Shown: positions 61,103 to 64,000 of the stretch, one piece after another
Layout: the number at the start of each line of letters is the position of its first letter
How positions within the stretch are numbered: position 1 is the stretch's first letter
Source of the DNA: Chryseobacterium viscerum
GTDB lineage: Bacteria; Bacteroidota; Bacteroidia; Flavobacteriales; Weeksellaceae
NCBI RefSeq assembly: GCF_025949665.1
Contig: NZ_JAPDFT010000001.1
Span: 620,001 to 684,000, forward strand
Direction of reading: 5' to 3'
Length of the DNA: 64,000 bases
The notes under the pieces: model-generated
What the model saw: the letters and a program-made list of their open reading frames with translations, nothing else
Database searches by the model: none
What the model was told of the DNA's origin: nothing
Position numbers and translations under genes: made by a program

Positions 61103-62632
61103 ATGAGCACTATTACAGAACCAAGATCAGCCACGCTTTTACAGCGTCCGGAGTTCAAAAGCAGATATGATAATTATATTGACGGGAAATTCACGCCACC
61201 CGTTAAAGGGCAGTATTTTGACGTAGTCTCGCCAGTGGATGGGAAAAACTTTACCCAGGTTGCCCATTCCTCCAAAGAAGATTTGGAGCTGGCCGTAGAT
61301 GCAGCAGAAAAAGCATTCCGTACCTGGAAAAATACTTCCTCTACAGAAAGAAGCATTATCCTGAACAAAATTGCAGACAGAATAGAACAGAATTTAGAAT
61401 ATCTGGCAACAGTAGAAACAATTGATAACGGAAAAGCCGTGAGAGAAACACTGGTGGCAGATTTACCTTTAGCAATTGATCACTTCAGATACTTTGCTTC
61501 CGTGATTCGTGCTGACGAAGGATCTCATAACGAACTGGATAAAGATACCGTATCTCTGATCGTTCACGAGCCACTGGGAGTAATTGCACAAATCATCCCA
61601 TGGAATTTCCCGATACTCATGGCTGTCTGGAAATTGGCTCCGGCACTGGCGGCAGGAAACTGTGTCGTTTTGAAACCTGCAGAAAGTACTCCTGTTTCTA
61701 TCATGGTTCTAATGGAACTTATCGGAGACCTTTTACCCGCAGGTGTTATCAATATTGTGAACGGATTTGGTGCAGAACTTGGAAGAGCCCTGGTAACCAA
61801 TCCGAAAGTAGCAAAAGCAGCATTTACCGGTTCTACCGCTACAGGGCGTATGGTGATGCAGTACGCAACTGAAAATATAATTCCGGTAACCCTGGAATTG
61901 GGAGGGAAATCACCAAACGTTTTCTTCAACTCTGTAATGGATGCTGATGATGAGTTTCTAGATAAAGCGATAGAAGGTGCTGTACTTTTTGCCCTTAACC
62001 AGGGAGAAATTTGTACATGCCCTTCAAGATTGCTCGTTCAGGAAGATATTGCAGATGCCTTTATTGAAAAAGTGATTGAAAGAGTAAAAGCCATCAAAGT
62101 AGGAAATCCGCTGGACAAAACCGTAATGATGGGAGCTCAGGCCTCAAAGATTCAGAAAGATAAAATCCTTTCCTATATCCAGTTGGGAATAGAAGAAGGA
62201 GCGGAAGTGCTCGTAGGAGGAGAAGTTAATCATCTTGGAGAAGATCTGGAAGACGGATATTACATTCAGCCAACGGTTTTCAAAGGAAACAACAGAATGA
62301 GAATCTTTCAGGAAGAAATTTTCGGGCCGGTGCTGGCATTTACGACCTTTAAAGATGAAGAAGATGCAGTAAAAATTGCCAATGATACCATTTATGGACT
62401 TGGCGCCGGGGTTTGGACAAGAGATGCTCACCAGCTATACAATATCCCTCGTCAGATAGAAGCGGGAAGAGTATGGGTAAACCAATATCACTCTTACCCT
62501 GCAGGTGCTCCTTTCGGAGGTTACAAACAATCCGGAATCGGAAGAGAGAATCATAAAATGATGCTCGATCATTACCGCCAAACCAAAAACATGCTGATTT
62601 CTTACAACAAGAATAAGTTAGGTTTCTTTTAA
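61103..62632 (+). CDS. NAD-dependent aldehyde dehydrogenase
   Basis: A 509-residue enzyme of the AldB/ExaC-like group, from the ATG at 61103 ([13 protein letters not shown]). The general base is E265 (TLELGGKSP), the catalytic cysteine C304 ([11 protein letters not shown]), with [19 protein letters not shown] and GSTATGRMV in the Rossmann fold. It oxidises aldehydes such as acetaldehyde to acids. With the alcohol dehydrogenase at 62907 and the divergent AraC regulator it forms a likely alcohol-to-acid oxidation set. Confidence 0.92.
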   Translation: MSTITEPRSATLLQRPEFKSRYDNYIDGKFTPPVKGQYFDVVSPVDGKNFTQVAHSSKEDLELAVDAAEKAFRTWKNTSSTERSIILNKIADRIEQNLEYLATVETIDNGKAVRETLVADLPLAIDHFRYFASVIRADEGSHNELDKDTVSLIVHEPLGVIAQIIPWNFPILMAVWKLAPALAAGNCVVLKPAESTPVSIMVLMELIGDLLPAGVINIVNGFGAELGRALVTNPKVAKAAFTGSTATGRMVMQYATENIIPVTLELGGKSPNVFFNSVMDADDEFLDKAIEGAVLFALNQGEICTCPSRLLVQEDIADAFIEKVIERVKAIKVGNPLDKTVMMGAQASKIQKDKILSYIQLGIEEGAEVLVGGEVNHLGEDLEDGYYIQPTVFKGNNRMRIFQEEIFGPVLAFTTFKDEEDAVKIANDTIYGLGAGVWTRDAHQLYNIPRQIEAGRVWVNQYHSYPAGAPFGGYKQSGIGRENHKMMLDHYRQTKNMLISYNKNKLGFF

Positions 62633-62640
62633 TGTTATTT

Positions 62641-62770
62641 AGGACGTGCCCGATTGCCTTGGCTTTATCCAGGGCAAAACGGTCGGGCTATGCAGGGCTG
62701 CACTTCGTTTCGGTGCTCCATTGCATTTCGCACCGGCTCGTTCCTCGCCGCCCTTACTATCCCTCACGCA
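62641..62770. repeat. GC-rich structured intergenic element
   Basis: A 130-bp stretch visibly richer in GC than its surroundings. It folds into at least two hairpins: GCCCGATTGCC (62648-62658) with GGCAA...TCGGGC (62673-62688), and CGGTGC (62711-62716) with GCACCG (62730-62735). It also has TTCCTCGCCGCCC. No open frame of use. It lies between two genes of one pathway and looks like a repeat unit or small RNA; I recall similar sequences in Chryseobacterium intergenic regions. Confidence 0.6.
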
Positions 62771-62906
62771 GAGAAATATTGGTCTTTTGATATACATTTT
62801 CTATTTAGTCATTGACTTATAAAGCAGCATAGCGATTTACAGCTAACTGTTTACATCTGGTGATAAAAACTAATAACCCAAAATAACTCCATCCAAAAAA
62901 TAAAAT

Positions 62907-63941
62907 ATGATTCCAAAAACAATGAAAGCGGCAGTAGTTCAAGGCTACGGCCAGCCTCTGAAAATAGAAGAAGTACCCGTAAGAGAACCCGGAAGATATG
63001 AAGTCCTTGTTAAGGTAATAGCCTGTGGAGTCTGCCATACAGATTTACATGCTGTAGATGGTGACTGGCCTGCAAAACCCAAGATGCCTCTTATTCCCGG
63101 ACATGAAGGAGTAGGTATTGTGGTAGCCTGCGGACCTGAATCTTTTGTAAAAGAAGGTGATGCCGTAGGTGTTCCCTGGTTGTACAGTGCCTGTGGATGT
63201 TGTGATTATTGTATCACAGGATGGGAAACCCTTTGTGAAGCACAGAAAAACGGAGGCTATAGCGTAGATGGCGGTTTTGCAGAATATGTTATTGCAGACT
63301 CAAGATATGTGGGACATTTGAAATCAGATGTTAACTTTCTTGAAATTGCTCCTATTTTATGTGCCGGAGTAACTGTTTATAAAGGATTAAAGGAAACAGA
63401 AACAAAACCTGGAGAATGGGTAGCTATTTCAGGAATCGGCGGGCTGGGACATGTAGCGGTTCAGTATGCCAAAGCAATGGGAATGCATGTAGCAGCCATT
63501 GATGTTGCTGATGATAAACTCGAACTGGCAAAAAAATTAGGAGCAGACCTTGTAGTCAATGCAAAAAACACTGATCCTGGACAATATTTGCATAAAGAAG
63601 TTGGCGGAATGCACGGCGCATTGATTACAGCCGTTTCTCCTATTGCCTTCAAACAAGGAATAGATGTTTTAAGAAGAAAAGGAACCATTGCTCTGAACGG
63701 TCTTCCTCCCGGCTCCTTTGAACTTCCGATTTTTGAAACAGTTTTAAAAAGGATCACTGTGCGAGGTTCCATCGTAGGAACCCGAAAAGACATGCAGGAA
63801 GCATTGGATTTTGCCAATGAAGGATTGGTAAAAGCCACAGTTACTCCCGCAAAACTGGAAGATATCAATGATGTATTCGATAAAATGAAAAAAGGACAGA
63901 TTGACGGCAGAATCGTTTTGGATATTGCCGGCTCAAATTAA
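62907..63941 (+). CDS. adhP: zinc-dependent alcohol dehydrogenase AdhP
   Basis: A 344-residue medium-chain dehydrogenase. Catalytic zinc ligands C43 and H66 with E67 ([24 protein letters not shown]); structural zinc C96, C99, C102, C110; NAD-binding [17 protein letters not shown] near 171. It oxidises primary alcohols or reduces aldehydes with NAD(H). It lies 274 bp after the aldehyde dehydrogenase, with the GC-rich element between, so cotranscription is not certain. Confidence 0.93.
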   Translation: MIPKTMKAAVVQGYGQPLKIEEVPVREPGRYEVLVKVIACGVCHTDLHAVDGDWPAKPKMPLIPGHEGVGIVVACGPESFVKEGDAVGVPWLYSACGCCDYCITGWETLCEAQKNGGYSVDGGFAEYVIADSRYVGHLKSDVNFLEIAPILCAGVTVYKGLKETETKPGEWVAISGIGGLGHVAVQYAKAMGMHVAAIDVADDKLELAKKLGADLVVNAKNTDPGQYLHKEVGGMHGALITAVSPIAFKQGIDVLRRKGTIALNGLPPGSFELPIFETVLKRITVRGSIVGTRKDMQEALDFANEGLVKATVTPAKLEDINDVFDKMKKGQIDGRIVLDIAGSN

Positions 63942-63957
63942 TTGATGATGTGTTGCT

Positions 63958-63992
63958 GATCCCGGCTGGATTTACTTGTCGGGATCTTTTAT
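63958..63992 (+). terminator. terminator after adhP
   Basis: GATCCCG / CGGGATC stem with a 15-nt loop and TTTT. Confidence 0.7.
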
Positions 63993-64000
63993 AACAATAA

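Overview
The window looks like chromosome of a Chryseobacterium-type member of the Flavobacteriia (Bacteroidota). It is AT-rich with promoters of the TAnnTTTG type, and it carries gldB/gldC gliding genes, a SusC/SusD pair, a type IX secretion sorting domain, an HMG-CoA synthase of the mevalonate pathway, and a Hcp/VgrG cluster of the Bacteroidota-specific type VI secretion subtype (T6SSiii). The genus is inferred from gene content and repeat families, not from a search. I found no tRNA, rRNA or CRISPR array.

Left part, 1-12.5 kb: housekeeping and small accessory genes. On the minus strand are a CCA tRNA nucleotidyltransferase (cut by the window edge), an NTF2-like protein, TsaC, a REP-associated tyrosine transposase nested between two inverted pairs of its repeats, DinB, GNAT, MetB, GldC and GldB. 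On the plus strand are a leucine-rich repeat protein, two GNATs, NadE, and a three-gene cassette: membrane-anchored barnase-like RNase, archaemetzincin-like lipoprotein, barstar. Cytidine deaminase, an old-yellow-enzyme reductase and a DUF2752 protein follow.

Accessory island, 12.5-27.7 kb, all on plus: TssD (Hcp), VgrG, a 56-codon ORF, a DUF2931 lipoprotein, a Tle1-type phospholipase, a LysM protein, a PAAR-like DUF4280 protein and a 939-residue protein with a central OmpA domain and an unrecognised C-terminus. Then come several lipoproteins, an unrecognised soluble protein and a GIDE-LemA-membrane protein trio, with a decayed duplicate of one lipoprotein 3' end. No sheath, baseplate or membrane-complex genes are present, so this is an effector-loading island that would rely on a T6SS encoded elsewhere.

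Middle, 27.9-46.3 kb: an exported endonuclease I with a type IX sorting tail, a DUF4136 lipoprotein, a DUF5522 protein, a tiny HExxH membrane protein, a PLP-dependent desulfhydrase/deaminase, a glucosaminidase with LysM domains and HemL. Next are two cytosine-deaminase-like amidohydrolases around an ankyrin lipoprotein and an AraC regulator, then a TonB-dependent receptor with a surface lipoprotein, divergent from a PhoB/PhoR-like two-component pair.

Right part, 46.4-64 kb: a pRiA4b ORF-3-like acidic protein, a GH13 lipoprotein, a GreA-like protein, ThyA, a small DUF2683-like protein, an M1 aminopeptidase, HMG-CoA synthase, SusC/SusD, an AraC regulator, an aldehyde dehydrogenase and a zinc alcohol dehydrogenase. 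Intergenic DNA throughout holds several families of palindromic repeats.
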